DNA of 55,189 nucleotides, from the NCBI GenBank assembly GCA_003343885.1, contig QAKH01000107.1, positions 1 through 55,189 on the forward strand. The letters are read 5' to 3'. The notes beneath the pieces were generated by a model. That model ran no database searches, was not told where the DNA came from, and saw only the letters and a list, made by a program, of their open reading frames with translations. Of this stretch, positions 35,127 through 42,839 are shown piece after piece (within the stretch, counting starts at the first letter, position 1; each line of letters starts with the position of its first letter). Both the position numbers and the translations under genes were made by a program. This DNA is from Clostridiales bacterium (GTDB lineage Bacteria; Bacillota; Clostridia; Oscillospirales; CAG-382).

Positions 35127-37109
35127 TTAATCCTTTTTGAAATACTTCCCTATCCATCCTTCAGCACTAAGCGGCAGATCCGGAGCCCAGGGTATGGGAC
35201 AGCGCATAATGTCTATAACACGTTCAAGTGACGCAGTGTCTTCCGGTGCCTCGATAACCACCTCGTCATGGACATGGAACACTACCTGAAGACCTTCTAT
35301 CTCAAGCCTGCTTATTACCACAGCGAGACAGTCTCGTGCGATAGCCTGCACACAGTTTTCAGTAATCTTGCCGCCATAAGTTTCATTTTCACGCCATTTG
35401 CGAGTTTTCTGATCCATGCCCATGTAAATAATACTGTGCCCACGGGACTTTTGGACCACCTTTGGCGATACATAATATAACCGTCTCCCACTTGGAAGCT
35501 TAATTGAAAGATAATCAGCAGAACCGTCGGCACTTAAAATTCGTTCAAGCAGAAGCTTTCCGCGTACCGTAACGGCGTTTCCGGTACTTATAACCTGCAC
35601 CGCCGCATTTTCCAGTTCATACCATAGACCGACTATGCGCTTGTTTGCGTTTCGCCAGCGCACCTTTATGTCCTCAAGTTGATCGATGGGAGTATCCTCC
35701 GGCAGGTGCCCAGCGGTTATGAGAGCCTGAGTGCCGCCCTGATATCCGAGAGCGAGAGTCGCGGCTTTGCCATACTTGCGGAGCTCATATTCAGGATTTC
35801 CTTTTTTAATAAGCTCCGCCGGCACACCGTATAACTGAGACGCGGTCTCCTCGTATATATTTCCGGTTGTCCTGAATACATTTAACACCCATTCCTCACC
35901 GGCAAGCCAAGCTATTACCCGCGCCTCGATGGCAGAAAAGTCAGCGTCAATAAGTACATTCCCCGGTGTGGCAATAAACGCCGTGCGTATAAGCTGTGAA
36001 AGAGTATCAGGTATGCTGCCGTATATACACTTTAAAGCGTCAGCATTGTTTTGCTTTACCAGATCCCGAGCCAAGTCTAAGGGCTCCGTATATGTACGTG
36101 GCAGGTTTTGTACTTGGACTAATCGTCCTGCCCAACGTCCTGTACGATTAGCACCGTAAAACTGTAACAGCCCTCGCACGCGTCCGTCAGCGCACACCGC
36201 TTGTTCAATGGCGTCATACTTTTTTGTGCTCGTTTTTCCGAGCTCCTGCCGTATCTCAAGCATGCGCCGCACATTCGGGCTGTTGTCGTCCCGTTCCAGT
36301 AACTGTGATACCGTATCTTTATTTAAGCTTTCCGTCTCGTTACCGGTTTCGTTCTCAAGCCATTCGGACAGCTGTCCAATACTATTTGGGTTGTTAAGAC
36401 CGGATATGCTTCTTGCCTCTTCCATAAGACGGCTTTTGACAGAATTCCCTATATATAGAGCCCCGTTCACCAGTTCCATGTCGACAGCTACTCCGCGTGA
36501 ATTGATAATGAGATCCGACTCCCATTCTTTCTGTACAGATTCCGGAACCGGCACTGCGGCAAGCCTTTTTTCTATCTCCATTTCCGTTACCACATCCTGA
36601 ATGTTATATGCTTTGAACAGGTGCCAACGCTCCGGGTTATGGTGCGGGTAGTTTCGTGTACGCATACCATTTGTATTTGTGGGGGCACAGGGCACGCAGA
36701 AATAGCGTATAAGGGCTTTACCGGTATTGAGTTTGCGTTTATCCTCCGGCAATCCCAAAGCCCGCCCAGTTGCGTCCAAGCCTGCCGTATAGCCTGCATA
36801 TAGACCGTGCATCATTGTACAGCGCCACTGCTCCGGCGGGAGCTGCCTGCCAATATACTTTGACAGACAACCCCACTCAAAAGAGGCATTGTATGCGTGC
36901 TTTAAGCACTGCGGATCAAGTAAAGCCTCGATAATCCAAGGTGGTAATCTTTCGCCCTGGATGAAGTCGCAACAAACCGGAGCAGCCCCGTTAAATGAAT
37001 AGCTAAAGAGCATTATTTCAAAATCCGGGCTTTGTATGTACTTAAAAGCACCGGCACGGTCAATCGGTACACTTGAATATGTTTCGAGGTCTATATTTAA
37101 ATGATCCAT
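35127..37109 (-). CDS. Phage DNA polymerase, family A
   Basis: A 660-residue replicative polymerase. The N-terminal 3'-5' exonuclease domain begins LNIDLETYSSVP (Asp and Glu of Exo I), with AYNASFEWGCL as Exo II and AYNIQDVVTE as Exo III. The polymerase domain shows motif A DADFSAIEARVIAWLAGE, motif B LRKYGKAATLALGYQGG, and motif C VFHVHDEVVIEAP. It is the short phage-type Pol I without a 5' nuclease. AGGAG lies upstream of the ATG. It is in an operon with DUF2815 and DUF2800 genes, a recurring Firmicutes phage replication set. Confidence 0.95.
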   Translation of the reverse strand: MDHLNIDLETYSSVPIDRAGAFKYIQSPDFEIMLFSYSFNGAAPVCCDFIQGERLPPWIIEALLDPQCLKHAYNASFEWGCLSKYIGRQLPPEQWRCTMMHGLYAGYTAGLDATGRALGLPEDKRKLNTGKALIRYFCVPCAPTNTNGMRTRNYPHHNPERWHLFKAYNIQDVVTEMEIEKRLAAVPVPESVQKEWESDLIINSRGVAVDMELVNGALYIGNSVKSRLMEEARSISGLNNPNSIGQLSEWLENETGNETESLNKDTVSQLLERDDNSPNVRRMLEIRQELGKTSTKKYDAIEQAVCADGRVRGLLQFYGANRTGRWAGRLVQVQNLPRTYTEPLDLARDLVKQNNADALKCIYGSIPDTLSQLIRTAFIATPGNVLIDADFSAIEARVIAWLAGEEWVLNVFRTTGNIYEETASQLYGVPAELIKKGNPEYELRKYGKAATLALGYQGGTQALITAGHLPEDTPIDQLEDIKVRWRNANKRIVGLWYELENAAVQVISTGNAVTVRGKLLLERILSADGSADYLSIKLPSGRRLYYVSPKVVQKSRGHSIIYMGMDQKTRKWRENETYGGKITENCVQAIARDCLAVVISRLEIEGLQVVFHVHDEVVIEAPEDTASLERVIDIMRCPIPWAPDLPLSAEGWIGKYFKKD

Positions 37110-37169
37110 TCTATTTTGGCTCCTTATTTTTAATTTGACGGTAACTTGCTGATAATTTGCATAGCCCGT

Positions 37170-37862
37170 TTATATAGGCTGTCCGGTAATGGGGTTAATC
37201 CTTACGCCTCCCTGCTGGGGAGCAGCAGGCTGCGTGTAAGCAGGAGCAACAGGCTGTATGTAAGCAGGGGCAGCAGGCTGTGCAGGATAGGTGCCAGGGC
37301 CATAAGCCGGTGATGCAGCGTTGCCGAAATCCGCAAAATCACTTGCGGCAGATGCGCCACCGGAAAGGGGCTCTCCGTCTCTCGTTTTCATCACGTTTCC
37401 AAGGCCACATCCTACACCTTTGTTACCCCCAGAGTCGAACGGGAAAAAGTTGATTGTTACCCGGGCATACATGCCGCTGTAAATATCCTGAGGAGCCAGC
37501 TCACAGTTTATGTTGTCGATACCAACGACCTGTGGCTTGATTTTTGTAGATGCAGTAAGAACATAGTGTCCCTTACATTCGTCATCAAACGGAAGTCCGG
37601 ATTGCCTTAGCCCGTCTCCGTCATGCAGAATATTTTTAGCCTGAGGACGTGCGCCGCCCCATTTTTTACTCACCCCATCGTTATATGCGGCGTTGAAAGA
37701 CGCATTGATGTCGGCAATCGTAGCGGTATCGTTTTTTGGTATCAGCAGGGTTACATTGTACTTGGGATCTCCGCCTTTTTGTGAAATCTGCGGTGTAGTG
37801 AGGTGACAATAAGATAAACGCACTTCGCCGGTTAAAACCTTTGTTGCAATATTCTGATACAT
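37170..37862 (-). CDS. DUF2815 single-strand DNA-binding-like protein
   Basis: A 230-residue protein. Residues 1-150 form an OB-fold-like beta barrel (YNVTLLIPKNDTATIADIN, YVLTASTKIKPQVV, MYARVTINFFPFD), the pattern of DUF2815. The tail is Pro/Ala-rich with a PAAPAYIQPVAPAYTQP repeat and ends in a short hydrophilic tip, like SSB tails that contact partners. It would coat ssDNA during phage replication. It is encoded next to the polymerase and the DUF2800 nuclease. Confidence 0.85.
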   Translation of the reverse strand: MYQNIATKVLTGEVRLSYCHLTTPQISQKGGDPKYNVTLLIPKNDTATIADINASFNAAYNDGVSKKWGGARPQAKNILHDGDGLRQSGLPFDDECKGHYVLTASTKIKPQVVGIDNINCELAPQDIYSGMYARVTINFFPFDSGGNKGVGCGLGNVMKTRDGEPLSGGASAASDFADFGNAASPAYGPGTYPAQPAAPAYIQPVAPAYTQPAAPQQGGVRINPITGQPI

Positions 37863-37907
37863 AGCTTTAATCTCCTTTATTCATAAAAATCTTTTGTTAA
37901 ATTTTAA

Positions 37908-38213
37908 TCATTGCATTGCTTCCATTCTGCGAGTCCTGTCGGCGTCAAATTCAGCAAAAGTTTTTGTTTTTAATGACCGAGACACAACCGTCTCAAATTC
38001 AGCCAGAGCGATTAATTTCTCTGCCGCCTCAATCACCTCTTTTTGGGTTACACCCTTGCGTATCATTAAACCAGTTGGAATGTGGGTAGCTATCCAAAGC
38101 CCGTTCGCTTTGTGCAGTCCAATATCATCCTTAATATAACCGTTAACCTGATCTGCCTCAATGCACCCGGTAGACGCCCTGCGCACGCATATGTAAAAAT
38201 TCCCTTTCTTCAT
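37908..38213 (-). CDS. Hypothetical phage protein (101 aa)
   Basis: A 101-residue protein with a small beta-rich start (GNFYICVRRASTGCIEAD) and a helical second half. It contains LWIATHIPTGLMIRKGVTQKE. The ATG overlaps the DUF2800 stop as ATGA and the gene lies directly before the ssDNA-binding gene, so it is part of the recombination/replication cassette. No motif gives a function. Confidence 0.65.
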   Translation of the reverse strand: MKKGNFYICVRRASTGCIEADQVNGYIKDDIGLHKANGLWIATHIPTGLMIRKGVTQKEVIEAAEKLIALAEFETVVSRSLKTKTFAEFDADRTRRMEAMQ

Positions 38214-39415
38214 GCGACACCGACCGCCTCTGCAAAATCAGCTGCCGCCGTATTGTATGGCTCGCGTTTATCGGACAAGGGCGCAAGAGTCGGTTTTCCC
38301 GGGGGCTTGATTATAAAAGAGCCGAGTGCTTTTGCAAATTCCGTCCTGCCCATAAGTTTCTCAAGCTCTGTAAGTGTTTTTGGTTTTCTATCATATACGA
38401 GAGACTCATCGTATCCGGCGGCAATGACAGCCGCGATAGCTGCGTCCTGGTCGGAGAATGCGCGCACGCTTCTTCCCTCTACCGCTTTCCAACCCGGAAT
38501 GTTTTCGCCTTTTAAGATAGCGCCGAGAGCAAACTCCTCGAGGTCCTTGTACCAAGAAACAAGATCTTTTCCTCTTGCAAGTAAATCCCCAATTTGATCG
38601 AACGTCAGAACGTTATTCTCGGAAGACTCCGTACCTTCTCTGTGTTCCGGAATGAGGTCTTTGAATTCTTCAATTGCCATGTTTATATCTGCACGTGCCT
38701 TGCACTGAGCCTTACCTCTGCAAAACCGGCAATGTTCGCCAGGATTAAATGTCCCGAGTCCGGCATAGGCCTTTACCGCAATCGGCCTGATACGGTCCCC
38801 CCAGGAACGCAGCTCTGATACAGTAATTGTCCAGCTGCTTAACTCATCGTTGACGCGCGGCTGTTCTATATTCATACGCACTTTTTGTATCGTGTCACCG
38901 TAAACGGGAGTGTATTTTTTCAACGCACCAAGGGCATAGAGACTCATTTGTGGGTTACCCTCGGCACTTACCGGAACACCCTTTCCGTGTTTGTAGTCGG
39001 TAATGGTAAGTGTGTCGCCGCCAATCATAACGCAGTCACAGGTTCCAAATCCCTCCGGCACATAGTCGGAAAAGTCAACGCGCACTTCGGCGGCAACGTA
39101 TGGTGCACTGTCGTAGGTCATAGCGCATTCGGTCAAGTGCTCTATATATCTGTTGGATGTTACGTCCATCTCGTCGCAATATAACGGATCTTTTTTGAGT
39201 TTGCCTAATCTTAAAGCATAAGAGCGAGGCGGAAGAGACGACGTGAATTTTTTCAAGACCTTAAGTTCACAAATAGCGTGAGCAAGTCTGCCCTCTTCGG
39301 CATATTCTGACGTGTTTTCCGGAAACTGTTCTTCAAATCTCGGAGCAGCTGTGCAATTAAGCCAACGAGCAGCAGAGGATGCGGACAAAAGAGCGTGCTT
39401 CTCATTCACAGGCAT
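38210..39415 (-). CDS. DUF2800 nuclease (Cas4/RecB-like)
   Basis: A 401-residue protein from the ATG at 39415, chosen over 39430 because AGGTG lies six bases upstream. It has SASSAARWLNC at the start, GTCDCVMIGGDTLTITDYKHG (Asp then Asp-x-Lys of the PD-(D/E)XK site), QMSLYALGAL, and a Cys cluster CRFCRGKAQCKAR that could bind an Fe-S cluster as in Cas4/AddB nucleases. It probably resects or recombines phage DNA together with the DUF2815 protein. The C-terminal 120 residues are of unknown role. Confidence 0.85.
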   Translation of the reverse strand: MPVNEKHALLSASSAARWLNCTAAPRFEEQFPENTSEYAEEGRLAHAICELKVLKKFTSSLPPRSYALRLGKLKKDPLYCDEMDVTSNRYIEHLTECAMTYDSAPYVAAEVRVDFSDYVPEGFGTCDCVMIGGDTLTITDYKHGKGVPVSAEGNPQMSLYALGALKKYTPVYGDTIQKVRMNIEQPRVNDELSSWTITVSELRSWGDRIRPIAVKAYAGLGTFNPGEHCRFCRGKAQCKARADINMAIEEFKDLIPEHREGTESSENNVLTFDQIGDLLARGKDLVSWYKDLEEFALGAILKGENIPGWKAVEGRSVRAFSDQDAAIAAVIAAGYDESLVYDRKPKTLTELEKLMGRTEFAKALGSFIIKPPGKPTLAPLSDKREPYNTAAADFAEAVGVA

Positions 39416-39629
39416 CCCAATCACCTGCACTTTCAGCGTCTACCTCTACGATATCAACAAGCTTTGAGCCCTGTATAATCATCTGCGACACTATATAGGA
39501 AGCCGGCAAGCCCGTGGCACGATAGATTTCCATAAGCACTGAGTTTGCTTCACCGCTTATCTGTATGCACCGCCTCTCTGCTTTGAGCGGTTTCTTTTTT
39601 ACGATCCTGAGTTCTATTCTGTTACCCAT
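39402..39629 (-). CDS. Small ribbon-helix-helix-like phage protein
   Basis: A 75-residue protein: a basic beta-like start (RIELRIVKKKPLKAE), then two helical segments (NSVLMEIYRATG, ASYIVSQMIIQGSKL) and an acidic tail. The spacing suggests a ribbon-helix-helix DNA-binding fold, but this is a shape judgement. The gene overlaps the DUF2800 start by 14 nt and has GAGGG upstream of its ATG. Confidence 0.6.
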   Translation of the reverse strand: MGNRIELRIVKKKPLKAERRCIQISGEANSVLMEIYRATGLPASYIVSQMIIQGSKLVDIVEVDAESAGDWDACE

Positions 39630-39648
39630 TTTTGCACCCTCTTTTCAT

Positions 39649-40209
39649 TTAAATCTGTGCCCCTAACGCCCTTAATTCCGAGGCAAATACACCGTAAAGG
39701 GACGGATCAAGCGACGTGAGAGCTTCAACATTGTATTTTGCAAGTAAACCGCAAAGGGCGTCCATCTTTCCGGCGTCAACAAGCGCAGTGCCGGCTCGTG
39801 CTAACATGTCAAGTGTGTATTGAGGGCCGGAGGTCGGTACAGCGGAAGCCGGCCCAGGGTTAGCTGCAGGTGCAACGGTCTGGGCAGGTGTCACACTCAA
39901 AGGTGCACCAACAGGGACCGCACTTGTAGGGTTTACCGGTGCCGGCGGTACAACTTGAGGCAAGGTCTGGGCAGGCGCTTTAGCCGTAGGGTTGTCTACA
40001 GGAACAGTAGCCGGTTCTGCATTCTGCGGTGCGGTCTGAGCTTCAGCACGCGTACCGAAATTAATGGTATCCGTGTTGTCAATGTGGTTGTTGTCTGAAC
40101 CGTACTGACAGCACACGGTGTTTGGAATTTTTCCACCCAGTGCAGCAGCAAGGTTGTTGATAGCGTCTGTAAGTTCAGGCGCCGCAATTGTGATTTTCAT
40201 TTCTAACAT
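39649..40209 (-). CDS. Phage protein with Pro/Ala-rich linker, function unknown
   Basis: The start is put at the ATG at 40209, with AAGGAGG nine bases upstream; the frame opens further upstream but without a Shine-Dalgarno. It has 186 residues: a short N-terminal helix (MKITIAAPELTDAINNLAAA), a long disordered Pro/Ala/Thr-rich middle, and a helical C-terminus (LDMLARAGTALVDAGKMDAL onward). It may be a scaffold or partner-binding protein in the recombination cassette. Its start region carries a CTAACA-TGTTAG palindrome matching the origin repeats. Confidence 0.65.
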   Translation of the reverse strand: MLEMKITIAAPELTDAINNLAAALGGKIPNTVCCQYGSDNNHIDNTDTINFGTRAEAQTAPQNAEPATVPVDNPTAKAPAQTLPQVVPPAPVNPTSAVPVGAPLSVTPAQTVAPAANPGPASAVPTSGPQYTLDMLARAGTALVDAGKMDALCGLLAKYNVEALTSLDPSLYGVFASELRALGAQI

Positions 40210-40327
40210 TTTTGTTAGCCTCCTTATATAAATTTTCTTTGTTAGTATGTTCAGTCCTGCAGTCACATTTTTCTCCGGGATCAAGATGAGCTCCGCATAT
40301 AGGACAGACCTTAAAAAACTCACTCAT
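40175..40327 (-). CDS. Small zinc-ribbon phage protein (50 aa)
   Basis: From the ATG at 40327 a 50-residue protein starts SEFFKVCPICGAHLDPGEKC, a compact zinc-ribbon half (CxxC ... CxC). It overlaps the 96-aa gene's end by 8 nt and the next gene's start by 35 nt, which is large but keeps the clear zinc motif intact. The upstream part of this frame (40328-40594) is an overlap shadow and is not included. Confidence 0.55.
   Translation of the reverse strand: MSEFFKVCPICGAHLDPGEKCDCRTEHTNKENLYKEANKNVRNENHNCGA
40203..40218. promoter_or_regulatory. CTAACA-TTTT-TGTTAG palindrome at a gene start
   Basis: A perfect inverted repeat (6-bp arms, 4-bp loop) covers the spacer between Shine-Dalgarno and start codon of the gene at 39649-40209. 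Its arms are the same hexamer repeated at the candidate origin (30.8-31.0 kb). It may be an operator for the same DNA-binding protein or an RNA hairpin that controls translation. Confidence 0.5.
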
Positions 40328-40610
40328 GCTCATGCTCCGGCTCCTCAGTTTCATCCGTGTAAGGTATTCGGGACTCATAGTAGGCGGATGTGCGTTTCTC
40401 ATAGATGTCATCCTCGGAATAATGTTTAGCCCTCGCGCTCCAATCGCTGAAACAAGACTCGCACATATAGTGGTTAAGTACCGGAACAAGATACTCGTTC
40501 TGAGCGAAAGATCCACAATCGTCGCATATACCGAATCCGCCAAGGCGCGCCGTGTCCTCCGCTGTTGCCTCGTAGTATATAAGCCCGTTTTCAAGAGCCT
40601 TCTTTTTCAT
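40320..40610 (-). CDS. Zinc-ribbon phage protein (96 aa)
   Basis: A 96-residue protein with GICDDCGSF and HYMCESCFSDWS, a four-cysteine zinc site in the middle, and an acidic tail ending EPEHEHE. The ATG at 40610 overlaps the preceding stop as ATGA. I have seen similar zinc-ribbon proteins in early operons of clostridial phages; the function is unknown. It is preferred over the overlapping 139-codon frame because it has the cysteine pattern and the coupled start. Confidence 0.7.
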   Translation of the reverse strand: MKKKALENGLIYYEATAEDTARLGGFGICDDCGSFAQNEYLVPVLNHYMCESCFSDWSARAKHYSEDDIYEKRTSAYYESRIPYTDETEEPEHEHE

Positions 40611-40861
40611 TTGAAAACACCCTTTCTGACATTTATTTTTTCAGGATTTTTGCTGGCTTCGCGGCTTACATTTTTCGAATTGCTTTTTCGCTGAGTTTTT
40701 TGGCAGGCTTTCGGATAATCGAGATCCATAATTCGGCAAGCAAATCGCAGCAGTGTCGGGCATTTTTCAAATAAGATTTCGAGTAGACAAAGCACCAAAC
40801 CAATTCCCGAAAAAACACCGAAATAAACAGCCAAAAGACAAGCAGTATCAGTAATTGTCAT
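40607..40861 (-). CDS. Small membrane protein of the early operon
   Basis: An 84-residue protein from the ATG at 40861 (MTITDTACLLAVYFG), coupled to the preceding gene as ATGA. It has one or two hydrophobic segments (about residues 5-35) and a Lys/Asn-rich cytoplasmic tail. It could be a small membrane modulator or superinfection factor, but nothing in the sequence settles this. Confidence 0.6.
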   Translation of the reverse strand: MTITDTACLLAVYFGVFSGIGLVLCLLEILFEKCPTLLRFACRIMDLDYPKACQKTQRKSNSKNVSREASKNPEKINVRKGVFK

Positions 40862-41115
40862 GCTTCCGCACATCCTTCCTCTTCTCTGTTCAGTTCACGC
40901 ATTTTTCGTTTCCTTTTCTTCTTATAAAGGCGTTCATTCGTGCCTGACTGTTGCAAAAAACGTTTTACCGCTGCAAGTGTCTCCGAGGCTAAGTCGTCCG
41001 CCTCATAGTCTGGCATTGCCTCGAGGTTAAGTTCAAGGGGCTTAAGCTTTTTTTCGGACAACCGCCCGGGATCGGCAAAATCGTCCGCAAATATTGTTAT
41101 TTCAGCGAATGCCAT
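40858..41115 (-). CDS. Hypothetical early phage protein (85 aa)
   Basis: An 85-residue hydrophilic protein: a beta-like start (EITIFADDFADP), an acidic helix (EADDLASETLAAVKRFLQQ), and a basic KKKRKRK segment followed by an acidic end. AGAGGAG lies upstream of the ATG at 41115, inside the end of the XRE gene (14-nt overlap). The role is unknown. Confidence 0.65.
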   Translation of the reverse strand: MAFAEITIFADDFADPGRLSEKKLKPLELNLEAMPDYEADDLASETLAAVKRFLQQSGTNERLYKKKRKRKMRELNREEEGCAEA

Positions 41116-41326
41116 TTTTTCCGATCTCCTCTCTTATTAAATCGTCCACAGTGCAGTGATAGTGATCGGCAATCCGAAGCAGCATCTCTGCAGAGGGCAT
41201 TTTGAATCCGTTTATCATTTTGCTAATAAAAGTCTGTGTACACCCGGCTATTTCCGCAAGCTGCTCCTGCGTTTCCCCGTGCTCATTCATCAAAGCCCTG
41301 AGATTGGCGCTTAATATTTCTTTCAC
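41102..41326 (-). CDS. XRE-family helix-turn-helix regulator
   Basis: A 74-residue protein that is essentially one Cro/C1-type helix-turn-helix: ETQEQLAEIAGCTQTFISKM (helices 2-3), then a MPSAEMLLRIADHYHCTVDDL tail typical of XRE proteins. It starts at a GTG at 41326 with GGGGG ten bases upstream. It is the third gene of the leftward early operon and probably tunes early or repressor transcription. Confidence 0.85.
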   Translation of the reverse strand: MKEILSANLRALMNEHGETQEQLAEIAGCTQTFISKMINGFKMPSAEMLLRIADHYHCTVDDLIREEIGKNGIR

Positions 41327-41348
41327 GTTCCCGCATCCCCCTTCTTCC

Positions 41349-41567
41349 CTATATAGTAAATTTGCATCCGACTCTGACTAAGCTTGCTAAAATAAGGTTT
41401 GTTTCGTCCTCACCAAAGCCCTTTGAACGAAACATTTCTTTCATCCCATCAAAACTAAGATATCTGGGAAGGCAAGTTGAAAAATTCTGCCCAAAGTAGC
41501 CGGTAAGCCCCTGTTCTTTCGATTTTTCGATAATCTCGTTTGCTGTTTTAACGCTTGCAAATTTCAT
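41349..41567 (-). CDS. Hypothetical early phage protein (72 aa)
   Basis: A 72-residue soluble protein with helices at both ends (VKTANEIIEKSKEQGL; DETNLILASLVRVG). It has no recognised motif. A GGGGGG tract lies upstream of the ATG. The palindromic operator at 41622 sits about 55 nt before the gene. Confidence 0.6.
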   Translation of the reverse strand: MKFASVKTANEIIEKSKEQGLTGYFGQNFSTCLPRYLSFDGMKEMFRSKGFGEDETNLILASLVRVGCKFTI

Positions 41568-41621
41568 TTTTTCCGTTCCCCCCTTTGGTTATATTGAATT
41601 TAAATTGTAGATTTTAATTTA

Positions 41622-41635
41622 TCGCATAAATGCGA
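41622..41635. promoter_or_regulatory. Phage switch operator (TCGCATAAATGCGA)
   Basis: A palindrome with 6-bp arms TCGCAT/ATGCGA, within a longer context (TTTATCGC ... ATGCGAC) shared with 41872-41885. On the minus strand it would cover the -35 region of a TACAAT -10 box at 41604-41609, so it may control a second early promoter. Repressor or Cro binding is inferred. Confidence 0.6.
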
Positions 41636-41637
41636 CA

Positions 41638-41841
41638 TTAGCGTAAAAAAATAATTACCGCCTCTTCCTCGGTGAGCGGTATCTTCTTTACCATTCTTTG
41701 AATCTCACCGATAGTAAATTTATCACCGCCGGATGCCATCTTTCGATAGAAGGTACTTGGATCAATGCCAATTGCATGTGCTACATATTCTTGTGTGACA
41801 CCCTTTTCGGCGATAGCTCCTTTAAACTTAGGTATGTTCAT
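41638..41841 (-). CDS. Cro-like helix-turn-helix protein, first early gene
   Basis: A 67-residue protein with VTQEYVAHAIGIDPSTFYRK, a helix-turn-helix with the Cro/XRE pattern, and a short C-terminal helix. It is the first gene after the near-consensus leftward promoter, divergent from the CI-type repressor, which is the position of Cro. AAGGAG lies upstream of the ATG at 41841. Confidence 0.8.
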   Translation of the reverse strand: MNIPKFKGAIAEKGVTQEYVAHAIGIDPSTFYRKMASGGDKFTIGEIQRMVKKIPLTEEEAVIIFLR

Positions 41842-41871
41842 CTCTATGAAGTCTCCTTTCTTAACTGTTTA

Positions 41872-41885
41872 TCGCGTTTATGCGA
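41872..41885. promoter_or_regulatory. Phage switch operator (TCGCGTTTATGCGA)
   Basis: A near-palindrome (5 of 6 arm bases) that shares its flanks with the operator at 41622. It lies just downstream of the predicted start of the leftward early transcript, where bound repressor would block elongation or promoter escape. Confidence 0.65.
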
Positions 41886-41896
41886 CTTACAAGTGT

Positions 41897-41925
41897 ATTA
41901 TAACACTATAAAACGGCATTGTCAA
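41897..41925 (-). promoter_or_regulatory. Leftward early promoter
   Basis: On the minus strand TTGACA (41920-41925) and TATAAT (41897-41902) are separated by exactly 17 bp, a full consensus sigma-A promoter. It would start transcription near 41890, just before the operator at 41872, and drive the early operon. Confidence 0.85.
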
Positions 41926-41957
41926 CAGTAAATTCGGTAAATATCGCAAAAACAGTA

Positions 41958-41986
41958 TTGCATTTTTGCAACATTAATGGTATAAT
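41958..41986 (+). promoter_or_regulatory. Repressor promoter with overlapping palindrome
   Basis: TTGCAT (41958-41963) and TATAAT (41981-41986) with a 17-bp spacer precede the repressor gene. The -35 box lies inside the palindrome TTGCATTTTTGCAA (41958-41971), a divergent relative of the operators, so repressor autoregulation is likely. Confidence 0.75.
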
Positions 41987-42017
41987 AGGTTCATGATTAA
42001 ACAGGGGGGTGGATACT

Positions 42018-42794
42018 TTGACAACAGGAGAACGAATCAGAAAACTCCGTAAGGAGTATGGGATTACCGCAGACGAGTTAGGAGCTGAAATTGGTGTAGC
42101 CAGATCTACCATATATCGATATGAAAATGGTGATATTGAAAAACTTCCGGTTTCGGTTTTAGAACCACTTGCCACATCACTTCATACATCGGTTTCATAT
42201 CTCATGGGATGGACAGAGGATTCGACAGATTATGAGGATGGAGACCTCATTGCAAGCATCCCACAAAATCTGCTATATGAATTTAACGGTAACGTAAAAA
42301 AAGCATACGAAGCCTGGGTATCCAGAACGTCACCTGATGGTGACAAACCAATAAATACGATAAAATGCGAAGAGCCGAACGCTGTGTTCTTGGACGACAA
42401 AAAGATATACATGCTGCCGATCTATGAAAGTGTTTCCGCCGGGTTTGGCGCCCAGGCACAGGACAATATTTTAGACTATCTGCCGTGTTATATTACAAAC
42501 CAATCGGAAGCAGAGGAGTCATTGTGTATTAAAGTAAAGGGCGATAGCATGTATCCCAAAATTGAAGACGGAGATATAATCCAGGTGCACAAACAAACAA
42601 GCGTTGACAGCGGATCCATAGCGGTGTTGCTCATAGACGGAGAGGAAGGCGTTGTCAAGCGTGTAGTGTACGGTGATGATTGGATTGAGCTTCACTCAAT
42701 TAACCCGATGTACCCGGTGTTGCGCTACGAAGGCGCGGACGTTCTGCGGCTTCAGGTCGTGGGTTTGGTGAAGAAAATAATAAAAGATGTATAA
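42018..42794 (+). CDS. CI-type phage repressor with S24 peptidase-like domain
   Basis: A 258-residue protein from a TTG at 42018. The AGGGGGG tract is eight bases before this codon, while a GTG at 42009 would lie inside it. The N-terminal helix-turn-helix is GITADELGAEIGVARSTIYR. The C-terminal LexA/S24 domain has KGDSMYPKIEDGD (catalytic Ser) and GEEGVVKRVV (catalytic Lys). RecA-stimulated self-cleavage, and so SOS induction, is expected. It maintains lysogeny by binding the palindromic operators upstream. Confidence 0.92.
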   Translation: MTTGERIRKLRKEYGITADELGAEIGVARSTIYRYENGDIEKLPVSVLEPLATSLHTSVSYLMGWTEDSTDYEDGDLIASIPQNLLYEFNGNVKKAYEAWVSRTSPDGDKPINTIKCEEPNAVFLDDKKIYMLPIYESVSAGFGAQAQDNILDYLPCYITNQSEAEESLCIKVKGDSMYPKIEDGDIIQVHKQTSVDSGSIAVLLIDGEEGVVKRVVYGDDWIELHSINPMYPVLRYEGADVLRLQVVGLVKKIIKDV

Positions 42795-42839
42795 AGGCTC
42801 ATCGGAACGGGAGCTTTATTAAAGGGGAAATGTTTGGTT

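Noticed and set aside
40328..40594. Upstream part of a 139-codon frame overlapping the zinc-ribbon gene
   Set aside because: The 96-aa frame has the cysteine motif and a coupled ATGA start. Only the last 50 codons of the longer frame (from 40327) look real.
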